Below are positions 17,948 through 27,359 of a stretch of 64,000 nucleotides of DNA, piece by piece. Position 1 is the stretch's first letter. Every line of letters starts with the position of its first letter. The stretch covers positions 841,639 to 905,638 of the forward strand of contig NZ_CP018744.1 in NCBI RefSeq assembly GCF_001922545.1, read 5' to 3'. The translations under genes were made by a program, and so were the position numbers. Below the pieces are notes generated by a model. The model saw only the letters and a program-made list of their open reading frames with translations, searched no databases and was not told where the DNA came from. Source of the stretch: Borreliella garinii (GTDB taxonomy: Bacteria; Spirochaetota; Spirochaetia; Borreliales; Borreliaceae).

Positions 17948-18493
17948 TTAAATTAGTTTAAAATTTTTTCTATGAAGGCTTAAAACCCCATATTTCTTTA
18001 TTGCATTTTTATGTTCTTTTGTGGGGTATCCTTTATTTTTTCTGAGCAAATATAATGGATAAATTTTATCGTATTCATCTATCAGTTTATCTCTTTTAAC
18101 TTTAGCAATAATTGAAGCAGCTTTTATTTCATCTATTATTGAATCTCCTTTAATTATTGCTTTAACAGTTTTTGCTGTTATTTTTGGGACAAATTTACCA
18201 TCTACAAATACTAAACTGCAATTTAATTTTAGGTTTTCGTATGCAGTTTGCATTGCAAGAAGAGTTGCGTTATGAATATTTATTTTTTCTATTATTATAT
18301 TTGAAATTTCAGCGAATGCATAATATGAGTTTTCAAGTATTAATGAAGATAGGTACTCTCTTTTTTCTTTTTTTAGTTTTTTAGAATCATCCAATTCTTT
18401 TATAAAGTTAGGCTTTTTTTTGAAAACTACAGCAGCACTTAGAACAGGTCCAAAAATACAGCCTCTTCCAACTTCATCTATTCCGCAAATCAT
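17948..18493 (-). CDS. rnhB: Ribonuclease HII
   Basis: Cleaves RNA in RNA-DNA hybrids and at single ribonucleotides. The N-terminal GIDEVGRGCIFGPVLSAAV contains the paired acidic residues and the GR(K)G motif; FVDG and the Asp-containing ASIIAKVKRDK follow. At 181 residues it is a compact family member. Divergent from smc; their -10 elements appear to overlap. B31 order BB0046. Confidence 0.95.
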   Translation of the reverse strand: MICGIDEVGRGCIFGPVLSAAVVFKKKPNFIKELDDSKKLKKEKREYLSSLILENSYYAFAEISNIIIEKINIHNATLLAMQTAYENLKLNCSLVFVDGKFVPKITAKTVKAIIKGDSIIDEIKAASIIAKVKRDKLIDEYDKIYPLYLLRKNKGYPTKEHKNAIKKYGVLSLHRKNFKLI

Positions 18494-18524
18494 AATTAAC
18501 CTTTTTATAAAAATATTTTTATTT

Positions 18525-18532
18525 ATTATAAT
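18525..18532. promoter_or_regulatory. Overlapping divergent -10 elements for rnhB and smc
   Basis: The palindromic ATTATAAT gives TATAAT on the plus strand (18527-18532, toward smc) and TATAAT on the minus strand (18530-18525, toward rnhB). The -35 matches are weak on both sides. Confidence 0.4.
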
Positions 18533-18585
18533 ATGAAATTGTAGATTTATCAGTAATTGTTTTTTAATTTTAATTGGGAGTTAGT

Positions 18586-21030
18586 TTGGTTTTAAAAAAA
18601 ATAGTACTCTTGGGGTTTAAATCTTTTTTAAATAGGCAAGAGTTTGAAATAGGTAGAAATTTGAGCTTTATTGTGGGTCCTAATGGATGCGGAAAGAGCA
18701 ATCTTATTGATGCTGTTCGTTTTTGTATGGGAGAAGATAATTTAAAATTTTTAAGGGTTGAAGATATTTCTGATTTAATTTCTGTTTCAAAATCAGGAAA
18801 ATCAAATTTTTCAGAAATAACTCTTTTTTTTAGTAACATTGATGGTGAAAAATCGACTTTAAGGGAATTTGGGGAGAATTTTTATATTCGTAGGCGTCTT
18901 TATAAGGACGGTTCAAGTGAGTATTATTTTAATAATAAGATTTTAAATTTTCAGGATTATAATAGACTTTTGAATAGGTTTCAGTTTAAAAAATCGCCTT
19001 ATATGTTTATAACCCAAGGCAGGGTGGAAGACATTTCTTTGGGAAGAAATGTAAATCTTAAATCTTTAATTGAACAGGCAAGCGGAATAGATGTTTTAAA
19101 AATAGAAGAAGAAGAGGCCCTTAAAAATTTTAAGCAATCTAATCAAAATTTATCGTCTTTATTAACCTTACAAGAAAATTTAAAGCAAAAGTACGATAAC
19201 ATAAAAAATGTTTACCTTTTGAGAAAAAAACATCAAGATTTAAGTCAAAAATTAGAAGCTTTAGAAAAAACAATAATATTAAAAAAGCTTTTCAATATTA
19301 ATTTTGATATTAATGTCTTAAAAAACGAATTAAATTTAGACGGTTTGAGTAAATTTTTGTCTTCTAGTTTTAAGGAAAAGTTAGAATTTTATTCATTTAG
19401 AGAAAAAAATGTTGTTAGTAATATTCAGGCATTAGAAAAGGACCTTGAGCTTGCAAAATCTAAAATTCTTGGACTAGAGATTAAGATTCAAAAATTAGAG
19501 CAAGAAAAGACTGTAAAGATGAATTTGGAAGATAAGCTTATTAAGAGTAAATTTAATTTTGAGGAGAAAAGAAAATCTATAAATAACGATTTACATCAAT
19601 TAAATAGTTTGCTTAAAGAAAAGAAAAATGAATTTTTTTCTTTAAGTGATGAAATTAATAGATATACTAAAAGTTTTTTTGAACTTGTTGATTTAATTTT
19701 ATCTGTATTAAAGAGTGCTAAATCAGAAGAGCTTGTTTTATTAAAAGAAAATATATTAGACTCTCTTAAACTTTTTGAAGAATCGTTGAGTATAAAATAT
19801 ATTAAAGAGATTAGAGTAAATTTAATCAAATATATAAGCAAAGATGAGAATCTTTTGGCTTTATTGAAGGATAAAATTGAGCCTATTTTCGATCAAAATG
19901 TTGATTTAAAAAAATTTTTGCTTGAAAAAAATTCTTTAAAATCAAATCTTGCTAAAGAGATAACAAATATCGAGAGATTAATCGAAGAAAAGACGCTTAA
20001 ATTAAATGATGCGTTGGGAGAGCTTGAGTATATAGAGCTTTCTAAATTTAAAAATTTAGACGAAATCAAACTTATAGATGGTAATTTAGAATTTTTATCT
20101 GAATCTAAGAATAGTCTTGATGAAGAGATTAAAGATTTGTATTTAAAGCTTGACAATTTAAATTTAGAAAAGAGTGATATTCAGCTTAAATTAAACAATC
20201 TCGTTGCTTCAAAATCCAATAATGAGTCTTTTAAGGAGAAAGATTTAAGCTCTTCAGTTTTTTTAAATAATTTTAAAAAAACTAATTATTATGAATATAT
20301 AAAAAAACAGACAGAGTATGAATTTCTTTTGAACTCTAATTTAAGCATTAAGAATGAAATAGAAAATTTTAATATTTCTAATAAAATGTCTGATAAATTT
20401 AAATTGGAAGAGGACATTCTAACCAGAGATCTATTACAAAAAGAGATCAATGCAATCAATCTAGGCGATTATGTATTTTTCAATATTGATAAAGAGTTTG
20501 ATGAAACCAAGGATCGTTTTGAAAAAGTAAGTTTACAAGTAGAAGATTTAAAGCTTTCTAAATATTCATTACAAAAGCTTCAAAAAAAAATAAAGAGTGA
20601 AATTTATAAAAAATTTAGAGAATCATTTGATGAGATTAATAAAAACTTTTCTTACTTTTTTAAAAAAATTTTTAAAGGAACCGCCATTCTTTTTTATAAT
20701 GAAAATACCGATAATGTTGAGATTAGAATAAATTTTTCAAATAAATTTGTCAAAAACAATAATATGCTTTCAGGAGGCGAGAGTACTTTGGTTAGCATGG
20801 CTTTTTTGTTTGCACTTTATTATTATTCTCCTGCTTGTTTTTGCATGCTTGATGAAGTAGATGCAGCTCTTGATTTTGAGAATAGCAAAAAACTTTCTTT
20901 ACTATTAAAAGAATTGGGGAAAAAAATTCAACTCTTGGTAATAACCCATAATGCATATGTTTCTGAGGGTGGTGAAAATTTGATAGGCATTACACTTGAT
21001 AATGGTGAAAGTAAGGTGTTTAATATATAA
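18586..21030 (+). CDS. smc: Short SMC-family chromosome segregation ATPase
   Basis: The N-terminal head has VGPNGCGKSNLIDAVRFCMG (Walker A, about residue 31); the C-terminal head has LSGGESTLVS (signature, about 727) and CMLDEVDAALD (Walker B, about 755). Long charged heptad regions lie between. Start TTG 18586 gives MVLKKIVLLGFKSF, the normal SMC start, with GGGAG 5 bases upstream. At 814 residues it is some 350 shorter than usual SMCs and I find no hinge-like glycine-rich domain in the middle. First gene of a likely operon with two hypotheticals and phoU. B31 order BB0045 (p115). Confidence 0.88.
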   Translation: MVLKKIVLLGFKSFLNRQEFEIGRNLSFIVGPNGCGKSNLIDAVRFCMGEDNLKFLRVEDISDLISVSKSGKSNFSEITLFFSNIDGEKSTLREFGENFYIRRRLYKDGSSEYYFNNKILNFQDYNRLLNRFQFKKSPYMFITQGRVEDISLGRNVNLKSLIEQASGIDVLKIEEEEALKNFKQSNQNLSSLLTLQENLKQKYDNIKNVYLLRKKHQDLSQKLEALEKTIILKKLFNINFDINVLKNELNLDGLSKFLSSSFKEKLEFYSFREKNVVSNIQALEKDLELAKSKILGLEIKIQKLEQEKTVKMNLEDKLIKSKFNFEEKRKSINNDLHQLNSLLKEKKNEFFSLSDEINRYTKSFFELVDLILSVLKSAKSEELVLLKENILDSLKLFEESLSIKYIKEIRVNLIKYISKDENLLALLKDKIEPIFDQNVDLKKFLLEKNSLKSNLAKEITNIERLIEEKTLKLNDALGELEYIELSKFKNLDEIKLIDGNLEFLSESKNSLDEEIKDLYLKLDNLNLEKSDIQLKLNNLVASKSNNESFKEKDLSSSVFLNNFKKTNYYEYIKKQTEYEFLLNSNLSIKNEIENFNISNKMSDKFKLEEDILTRDLLQKEINAINLGDYVFFNIDKEFDETKDRFEKVSLQVEDLKLSKYSLQKLQKKIKSEIYKKFRESFDEINKNFSYFFKKIFKGTAILFYNENTDNVEIRINFSNKFVKNNNMLSGGESTLVSMAFLFALYYYSPACFCMLDEVDAALDFENSKKLSLLLKELGKKIQLLVITHNAYVSEGGENLIGITLDNGESKVFNI

Positions 21031-21055
21031 TTAAATTAGATTTAAGGAAATTAAC

Positions 21056-21457
21056 ATGCAAGATGGAAAGTTTAGCTTTAGAAAATATTTTTTAATTTTA
21101 ATATTTTTAATTTTTATTGTTTCAGGTATTACTTATTTCTATTCAACACAAATGTTAGAGAAATCTCAAAGGTCTGTTGAAGATAATTTAGATGCTAAGA
21201 TTAAATTAGTTGACATGGAAGATTTTTATTTTGATTTAAATAAATCTCTAAATATGGATGATTTTTTTATTCCTAGGCCTGATTTTTTAAATGAAAATTT
21301 AAATAAAAATTTAGTTATTGATGGATTAATTAAAAATAAATTTCTTGATGAGAATTTTTTTAAGGATCTTTGGATTAAAAAGGAAAATTTATTTAACATT
21401 GATATTGAGAAGGAGAATGAAAAATTAATAGATAAGATTTTAGAAATTTCCAAATGA
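21056..21457 (+). CDS. Single-pass membrane protein, unknown
   Basis: A 133-residue protein with one hydrophobic segment at about residues 11-27 (YFLILIFLIFIVSGITYFY) and an Asn/Asp/Lys-rich remainder lacking cysteines and known motifs. AAGGAAA lies before ATG 21056. It overlaps the next gene by 4 bases. Topology suggests a periplasmic C-terminal domain. B31 order BB0044. I do not recognise a family. Confidence 0.75.
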   Translation: MQDGKFSFRKYFLILIFLIFIVSGITYFYSTQMLEKSQRSVEDNLDAKIKLVDMEDFYFDLNKSLNMDDFFIPRPDFLNENLNKNLVIDGLIKNKFLDENFFKDLWIKKENLFNIDIEKENEKLIDKILEISK

Positions 21458-22488
21458 TTAAAAAATATTTGATTTATATAAGTTTGCTATTTGTTGTTTT
21501 TGAAGTTTGTCCTGAGCCAGCTTTTATAAGTCAGAGTGATTCATATGAGCTTGATTTTAGCAGTAGAGAAGTAGATATTAATGTAAATACCAATTCAAAG
21601 TTTAATCTTTCTTTTAAAGATGAGTCTTGGATTTATATCAAAAACAACGAAAATAGAGCTTTTATTAAGTTGATTGGAGAATCTTACGAGAATGGTGCTG
21701 TTTTTTCTTTTCAAACTTTTAAAAAAGAAGGCAAGATTAAGTTGCTTTTTAGCTACCAAAATGTTAACAATTCAATTGAATTTAATAAAATGATTATCTT
21801 GAAAATTACAAATAAGTTTGAAATTAAAATTCCATCTAGTGGTGGCGTTTCTGATGAAAATAAGGATATTAAAAGTAATAATAGCCTTGAACTTGGAAGG
21901 GGTAGTATTAATATAACTCCTGAAGAAGTTATTGCCGGGGCTTTGAATTTATCTTACATAAATGATTACAAAGGAGCAATAGATTTGCTTAATAGGTATA
22001 ATTTTAATGATGATAAATATATTTTATTGAAGGCGCAAATTTATCATAAAAACAGGGATTATTTGAAATCTTATGAAAATTATTTGAAATTGAAGAGTAG
22101 ATGCTTTAAAAGCATTATTTTTGATCTAATTAAGCTTGGCATAGAGCTTGATATTAAAGAAGAGGTCTTAGAGAACGCTAGATATTTAGTTGAAAATAAT
22201 ATTGATTTTTCTGAGAGTATTTATCTTGAGATTTTTGAATTTTTAGTAATAAAGGGAGAATATGAGTTTGCTTTAAATTTTAGTTCTCTTTACTTTCCCA
22301 AGTATGTTAATTCGAGCTTTTTAGATAAATATAGCTATGTGTTGGGGAAACTTTATGAGTCTGAGAGTAAACATAAAGATTTTTTAAAGGCTTTGCATTA
22401 CTATAAATTAGTTATTAATAATTACCCCTTTAGTGATTATTATGAGAGAGCCAAGGTAAGATATTTGTTTTTAAAGCGATTTTTTTAG
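21454..22488 (+). CDS. Exported protein with TPR-like C-terminus, unknown
   Basis: A 344-residue protein with a signal peptide (about residues 1-20, ending near EVCPEPAF), a beta-rich N-terminal domain (25-125), a low-complexity linker near 125-150 and a helical C-terminal half. The latter contains TPR/YfiO-like repeats, such as ALHYYKLVINNYPFSDYYE near the end, resembling outer-membrane lipoprotein tetratricopeptide domains. Overlaps BB0044 by 4 bases and sits 10 bases before phoU. B31 order BB0043. Function unknown. Confidence 0.75.
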   Translation: MIKKYLIYISLLFVVFEVCPEPAFISQSDSYELDFSSREVDINVNTNSKFNLSFKDESWIYIKNNENRAFIKLIGESYENGAVFSFQTFKKEGKIKLLFSYQNVNNSIEFNKMIILKITNKFEIKIPSSGGVSDENKDIKSNNSLELGRGSINITPEEVIAGALNLSYINDYKGAIDLLNRYNFNDDKYILLKAQIYHKNRDYLKSYENYLKLKSRCFKSIIFDLIKLGIELDIKEEVLENARYLVENNIDFSESIYLEIFEFLVIKGEYEFALNFSSLYFPKYVNSSFLDKYSYVLGKLYESESKHKDFLKALHYYKLVINNYPFSDYYERAKVRYLFLKRFF

Positions 22489-22498
22489 GAGATATTAT

Positions 22499-23170
22499 AT
22501 GATAAGGAGAAGGCTTACTAAACAACTTGAAATAATAAAAGATTATCTTTGGGATATGAAGGAATGTGTGCTTAAAATTATAGATGACTCTTTAATAGCC
22601 TTAGAATCTAAGGATAAAAGTTTAGCTAAAAAAATAATCAATGAAGATGAAAAAATAATAGATGATTATCAATATGATATTGAGGATTTGTGTGGAAGGA
22701 TAATTGCGACTGAGCATCCTGTTGCTACAGAACTTAGAGAAATTTTAGCAATTATTAAAATAATAAGTTCTCTTGAAAGGATTGCAGACCATGCTACCAA
22801 GATTGTAAGAGTTGTTCTTCTTCTAGAATCAGATTTGGATGATTTTGATTTTCTTAATCTTTATTTTAAACCTTTAAGAGAAATGGCTGATACAGCTAAA
22901 GAGATGTTGTCTGATATTTTTGACGCATATTTTGATGGAGATTTTACTAAAATATTAAAGATAGTTAAGTATGATAATATAATAGATAAATTATTTTCAA
23001 AGCAAAAAAGCATTGTTATTGATGCAATGAAAAAAAATCCTGAAAATTTAGATTATCTTTTAAATATATTATTTTTGAATAGTTTTTTAGAAAGAGTAGG
23101 CGATCATGTAGCAACAATTGGTGAATTGCTCTATTTTATTAAAATAGGTGAGAAAGTAAACTTAACCTAG
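22499..23170 (+). CDS. phoU: Phosphate-signalling protein PhoU
   Basis: Two three-helix bundles of the PhoU family, each carrying the metal-site motif: ERIADHATKI near residue 95 and ERVGDHVATI near 200. The 223-residue length is normal. In other bacteria PhoU links the Pst transporter to a sensor kinase; no pst gene lies nearby, so here it is probably a solitary regulator. AGGAGA lies 8 bases before ATG 22499. The gene ends 54 bases before a large palindrome. Confidence 0.92.
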   Translation: MIRRRLTKQLEIIKDYLWDMKECVLKIIDDSLIALESKDKSLAKKIINEDEKIIDDYQYDIEDLCGRIIATEHPVATELREILAIIKIISSLERIADHATKIVRVVLLLESDLDDFDFLNLYFKPLREMADTAKEMLSDIFDAYFDGDFTKILKIVKYDNIIDKLFSKQKSIVIDAMKKNPENLDYLLNILFLNSFLERVGDHVATIGELLYFIKIGEKVNLT

Positions 23171-23224
23171 CGGCATTATTTTAAAATTTTTAAAGCCAAA
23201 TAAATTTTATATAATGGAAAGTTT

Positions 23225-23268
23225 TTACAAAAAGAATTAATGATCATGATCATTAATTCTTTTTGTAA
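23225..23268. terminator. Perfect 44-base palindrome, bidirectional terminator of phoU and cheR
   Basis: Arms 23225-23246 and 23247-23268 are exact reverse complements with no spacer; each strand ends in CTTTTTGTAA, giving a U run. The right arm also encodes the last codons and stop of cheR, so on that side the terminator is built from coding sequence. Confidence 0.85.
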
Positions 23269-24104
23269 GTAGCAGGCATTATGTATTCAAGATTTTTGTT
23301 TCCTCTTATTGTTTCTGAATGTCCAATTAAAAGATAAGAATCATCTTTAAGATAGGAGTTTAATTTATTGGCAAGGTTGTTTCTAGTTTTTTCATCAAAA
23401 TATATCATGACATTTCTGCAAAATATTAGGTCAAATTTCTTGCTAAATGGAAATTTTTCATCCATTAAATTTAATTTTTTAAAGTAAACCATTTTTTTTA
23501 AAATTTCTTTAACTTGAAATTTATCATCTTTAAGTTGATTTAAATATTTAGTTTTTAAATATTTAGGCAAGTTTATTATACGATCTTCAGGATAAATTCC
23601 TTCATGAGCCTCTCTTAGAACGCTAATTGAAATGTCTGTTGCTAAGATTTTGACTTTAAAATTTGCTTTATTATTTTCCATGTATTCTTGCAGTATCATT
23701 GCAATTGTATACGGTTCTTCACCGCTTGAGCATCCGGCTGACCATATTCTAATTTCTGGGTTTTGTGATTTTAATATTTTTTCAGCAAGTTTGGGTAATA
23801 TTTTTTTATTTAAAAAATCGAAATGTTTAGATTCCCTGAAAAAATAGGTATGATTGGTTGATATTTTGTCTACTAATTCAATTAATTGAATATTTCCAGT
23901 GCTTTTTTCTAAAAAGTTAATGTATTCAGTAAAATTTTTAAAACCTTTAACTTTAAGAAGAGATGATAATCTACTTTCAATTAGCATCTTTTTTTTTTCG
24001 CTGAGATTTATTCCAAAATTGTTATAAACTATTTTTATTAATCTTGAAAGTTCGTCTTTAGTTATATTTATATTAAGGTTGAATTTGTTTTGATTTATGT
24101 TCAT
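23253..24104 (-). CDS. cheR: Chemotaxis protein methyltransferase CheR
   Basis: Methylates glutamates of chemoreceptors using S-adenosylmethionine. An N-terminal helical domain (to about residue 90, ending NHTYFFRESKHF) precedes the SAM-binding domain with IWSAGCSSGEEPYTIAM, ATDIS and FDLIFCRNVMIYFD. The 283-residue length is full. The start is ATG 24104; AGGAG lies somewhat far (about 16 bases). It is one of the two cheR genes known in B. burgdorferi (cheR-1, BB0040). No other chemotaxis gene is adjacent. Confidence 0.94.
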   Translation of the reverse strand: MNINQNKFNLNINITKDELSRLIKIVYNNFGINLSEKKKMLIESRLSSLLKVKGFKNFTEYINFLEKSTGNIQLIELVDKISTNHTYFFRESKHFDFLNKKILPKLAEKILKSQNPEIRIWSAGCSSGEEPYTIAMILQEYMENNKANFKVKILATDISISVLREAHEGIYPEDRIINLPKYLKTKYLNQLKDDKFQVKEILKKMVYFKKLNLMDEKFPFSKKFDLIFCRNVMIYFDEKTRNNLANKLNSYLKDDSYLLIGHSETIRGNKNLEYIMPATYKKN

Positions 24105-24223
24105 ATGCTTTTGATTTTATTCTCCTTTTTGACCCAGAGTGATTTGTTTAAATATTAAAAATGTAAAAATTTCTTTTTTAGTTCTATAATATTAAAGCGT
24201 ACAGCTTAAGTTAAATATTTCAA

Positions 24224-24252
24224 TTGCAATAATTTTTCAATTGTGATAATTT
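24224..24252 (+). promoter_or_regulatory. Promoter for the PpiD-like gene
   Basis: TTGCAA at 24224-24229, 17-base spacer, TAATTT at 24247-24252 preceded by TG one base away (extended -10). It gives a leader of about 37 bases. Confidence 0.55.
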
Positions 24253-24295
24253 AGTAGTTAAATTATTAGTATGCTTACTTATTAAAGGTTGTTTT

Positions 24296-25801
24296 ATGCG
24301 AAAAAGAAGTAGTAGAAAAATCAAAAATGATTTAGTTGCACTTGAATCTAAAGAAAAAAAAGTTGGTATATGGGGTATTTTTGCTCTTATTTTAATTGTT
24401 TTCGGATTTATTATTGCACCTTTACTTCCAGGGATCTTTGACAATGCTCATTCATCTGGTTTAAAATTTGGTTCTTATAAAGGTCAACCTATTTACTATA
24501 AAAAAGATAGTAAGTTTGCCAAGTATGTTAATTATTATTCAAATCTTTATTCTAGATTACAAGGAAATGCTAAAAATATTAATATAGATTACAATGCCTG
24601 GTATTTGGCATTTATGAAATATGTTGAGGATATTGCTTTTTTTGACTTGATAAAAAAATATAATTTTTACATCTCTAAAGAGATGTTGAATAAAAATTTA
24701 CTAAGATCTCCTGAGTATTTAGACTCTAATGGGAATTTTAGTTCTAAAAGATATAATAAAGCTTCTGATTATCAAAAAGTTAAAATTTATGATGATATGG
24801 TAGAAAATATACTGTTTTCTAATGTAAAAATTTTTTTAAATAGTAATTTAATATTTCCCGAGTCTCTTTTTAATCTGATTAAAGATATGAGTACTGTAGA
24901 AAGGCATATTTCATATCTTTCTCTTTCTTATCAAGATTTTTCTAATAAAGAAGCAATATCTTATGCTGAGAAAAATTTAAATTTATTCAAACGCTTATCG
25001 CTTGCGTCTATTCGTTTTAAAAATATGAATGACGCTAGGAATGCTTATGATAAGCTATTAAACAAAACTCCATTTGAAGAGCTTGCTAAGCTTTATTCAG
25101 ATGATATAGCTAATTTCAAAGGTGTTGTTTCTTTGGATAAGTATTATTTTGATTTAGATCTTAATATTGAGAAAAAAGAAGATCTAGATTTTATTTTTTC
25201 TTTAAGAGAGAGTGAATTTAGCAAGCCTATCAAGATTAAAAATAAAAATGAATATCAAATATATAAGGCATTTGGCAATGTTCATAATTTTGATAAAAAT
25301 TCAGATCGTGATATTAGCTCTGTTAAAAATTATATTGAAACTTATGAGCCAAGCGTTATTGAAGGTTATTTGGAAAATAAACTAAATAATTTTCTTAGTG
25401 ATGTTAAGCTTAGTGGTTTAAGCCAAGCTCTTGAAAAATATCGGTTTAGTTTAAAAGAAGAAATTGTTAATTTATCTTATAATGTTAATATTTATCCCAA
25501 TACTTTAAAAGAGTTGGTTGAGTTTAATAATAGCAAATCTTTTTACAATGTTGTTTTTGGATTAAAAGAAAATTCTTGGTCTAAGCCTTTTGTAGCAAAT
25601 AAAAAAGTTTATTTATTTTTTCTGAACTCAGCTAAAAAAAGATCTAAACCGTTTAAAGAAGAGCTTAAAAATGAAAAACTTCTTGACAATTTAAACATTG
25701 CGAATAGCGGTTTGATTACAGATTTTTTATTAAATAAAAAAGATTTTGTTAATAATTTTAATGAGTCATTTTTTGCTTTACAAAACTTTAGTCAAAATTA
25801 A
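24296..25801 (+). CDS. PpiD/SurA-like membrane-anchored periplasmic chaperone
   Basis: A basic N-terminus is followed by one transmembrane helix (about residues 24-44), then a SurA_N-like helical region (50-210) and a parvulin-like segment around 235-340 ([16 protein letters not shown] and [20 protein letters not shown] are typical of rotamase domains). A second weak copy near 400-440 ([20 protein letters not shown]) follows. The layout is that of PpiD, which aids outer-membrane protein folding at the Sec exit. The catalytic residues of active parvulins are not obvious. B31 order BB0039; a lipoprotein gene follows 12 bases on. Confidence 0.72.
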   Translation: MRKRSSRKIKNDLVALESKEKKVGIWGIFALILIVFGFIIAPLLPGIFDNAHSSGLKFGSYKGQPIYYKKDSKFAKYVNYYSNLYSRLQGNAKNINIDYNAWYLAFMKYVEDIAFFDLIKKYNFYISKEMLNKNLLRSPEYLDSNGNFSSKRYNKASDYQKVKIYDDMVENILFSNVKIFLNSNLIFPESLFNLIKDMSTVERHISYLSLSYQDFSNKEAISYAEKNLNLFKRLSLASIRFKNMNDARNAYDKLLNKTPFEELAKLYSDDIANFKGVVSLDKYYFDLDLNIEKKEDLDFIFSLRESEFSKPIKIKNKNEYQIYKAFGNVHNFDKNSDRDISSVKNYIETYEPSVIEGYLENKLNNFLSDVKLSGLSQALEKYRFSLKEEIVNLSYNVNIYPNTLKELVEFNNSKSFYNVVFGLKENSWSKPFVANKKVYLFFLNSAKKRSKPFKEELKNEKLLDNLNIANSGLITDFLLNKKDFVNNFNESFFALQNFSQN

Positions 25802-25812
25802 GAAATGAATGT

Positions 25813-27351
25813 ATGGTAAAGGTTTTGATAGCTAGCTTAATTAATTTTACTAAAGAATTAATTCGACTTTATAATTGTGTTTATATCTATTTTTGTAGAT
25901 TTTTGTTTTTATTCTTTTTTTTTACATTGCTTGCTTGTTCTAAAGCAAGCAAGGATTTTATTGTTTTTAATAAAGATGTAAAATCTTCTCCCAAAATCGA
26001 TAATCCAAATTCTAATGTTTTAGAAATTAACAAAATGGAAGATTTTTTTGGAGATATTATAGATTTAAAAGGCTATAAAATTCTTGCAGTTCAGCAGGAA
26101 AATTTAAATTTAGATGTTTATTTTGAACAGGTGGTCTTAGCTCAAAATTTTTCAAATCTTAATGCGTATTTATTTATTATTGGTTTTGATCCTAAAATTA
26201 AAGTCGGAACGATTCTTTTCAAAACTCAAATAGATATTGACCCAAAAAATTCTTATAACATGTATCTTGAGGATATTACAGGTGATTATGATTTTAATAT
26301 AGTTGTTCAAGGATTTTTAAAAGATAAATCCGTTTTGTACGTTTTTCAAAAATCTGTTTTAAATGATGTATCTTCTTATAAGCCCATATTTTTTGACAAA
26401 GTTAATGGTACTGTTCTTATTAATAAGTATGCAAGATCTTCAGCTTATGAAGAAAATAGGTCAAGAGAAAGCTATCCTATTTCTTTAGAAAAATATGAAA
26501 AAGTAGGAGAAGATTTAATAATCAGTAAGATTGAAAAATATGAATATTCCCATGTTCAGGGCAAATATTATCTTTCTTCTGTGAGTGAAAAAGTTGGCAA
26601 GATTGATAATAATATTTACAAAACTTTAAAGAATTTAAGCAAAGATGAAGTTTATAGATTTTTGCATGGAGTTTGGTACGACGCCTATGATTATAATAAA
26701 AAACAAGGCAAAGAGATTGATGAAGTTTTATTTTTGTCTTTTGAAAGACAATCAAGCGAGATCAATCTTTTTAGAAAAAATTCTCAAGAAGTTGCAAAGA
26801 TTGAATATATTTCAAAACCGGCTTACAACACTCTTAATGTTAGTGCGAAGTCTCTTTTTTCAGATTTGATAGTTTACAATTTTTGGATAAAAATTGTAGA
26901 TAAAGAAAACATTGAAATCAAAATTGACACCAGTACAAATTCTTACGATAATAGTGGATTTTCAGGATCATTTAAAAGATTTGATGAAAATGTCTTAAAC
27001 GTTGTTAAAAAAAAAGGTAATAATATTTATTTTATTCCTAGTGGGAATTACGCTTATAAGGACAAGATTTATGATTTTTCTTATCCCCATTTAACTTATA
27101 TTGATGAAAATAAAATTTATTATGGCATTTTTAATATTTTCCCTTTAAAAAATAATTTTGTTCTTGAATATGAAATTGATATGGGTAGTTACAAGCTTAT
27201 TGAATCTTTTTTTCTTGAACATATCGAGAGAGTTGTTCAAAAGCAAAAATTTTCTACAATTATTCTTAATCCTATTAAAATTTTAAAAGATGATGTAAGC
27301 TTAGTTAAAGGACAAAAATTAAAACTTGAGCGAATAGAAAAAATAGGATAA
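25813..27351 (+). CDS. Lipoprotein, pallilysin-related adhesin family
   Basis: A 512-residue protein with a long hydrophobic leader ending in the lipobox LLAC at about residues 39-42, so probable lipidation at Cys42. The C-terminal half (about 270-385) is a beta-rich, lipocalin-like domain. By gene position it matches BB0038, which I recall as homologous to Treponema pallidum pallilysin (TP0751). I see no HExxH zinc-protease motif, so a protease role is unsupported here. The long pre-lipobox leader hints that the true start could be an internal TTG near 25903, though this would leave a signal peptide without basic residues. Confidence 0.7.
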   Translation: MVKVLIASLINFTKELIRLYNCVYIYFCRFLFLFFFFTLLACSKASKDFIVFNKDVKSSPKIDNPNSNVLEINKMEDFFGDIIDLKGYKILAVQQENLNLDVYFEQVVLAQNFSNLNAYLFIIGFDPKIKVGTILFKTQIDIDPKNSYNMYLEDITGDYDFNIVVQGFLKDKSVLYVFQKSVLNDVSSYKPIFFDKVNGTVLINKYARSSAYEENRSRESYPISLEKYEKVGEDLIISKIEKYEYSHVQGKYYLSSVSEKVGKIDNNIYKTLKNLSKDEVYRFLHGVWYDAYDYNKKQGKEIDEVLFLSFERQSSEINLFRKNSQEVAKIEYISKPAYNTLNVSAKSLFSDLIVYNFWIKIVDKENIEIKIDTSTNSYDNSGFSGSFKRFDENVLNVVKKKGNNIYFIPSGNYAYKDKIYDFSYPHLTYIDENKIYYGIFNIFPLKNNFVLEYEIDMGSYKLIESFFLEHIERVVQKQKFSTIILNPIKILKDDVSLVKGQKLKLERIEKIG

Positions 27352-27359
27352 TAGTTTTT

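Noticed and set aside
25813..27351. Zinc metalloprotease call for the pallilysin-type lipoprotein
   Set aside because: No HExxH or comparable metal motif is present in the translated sequence.
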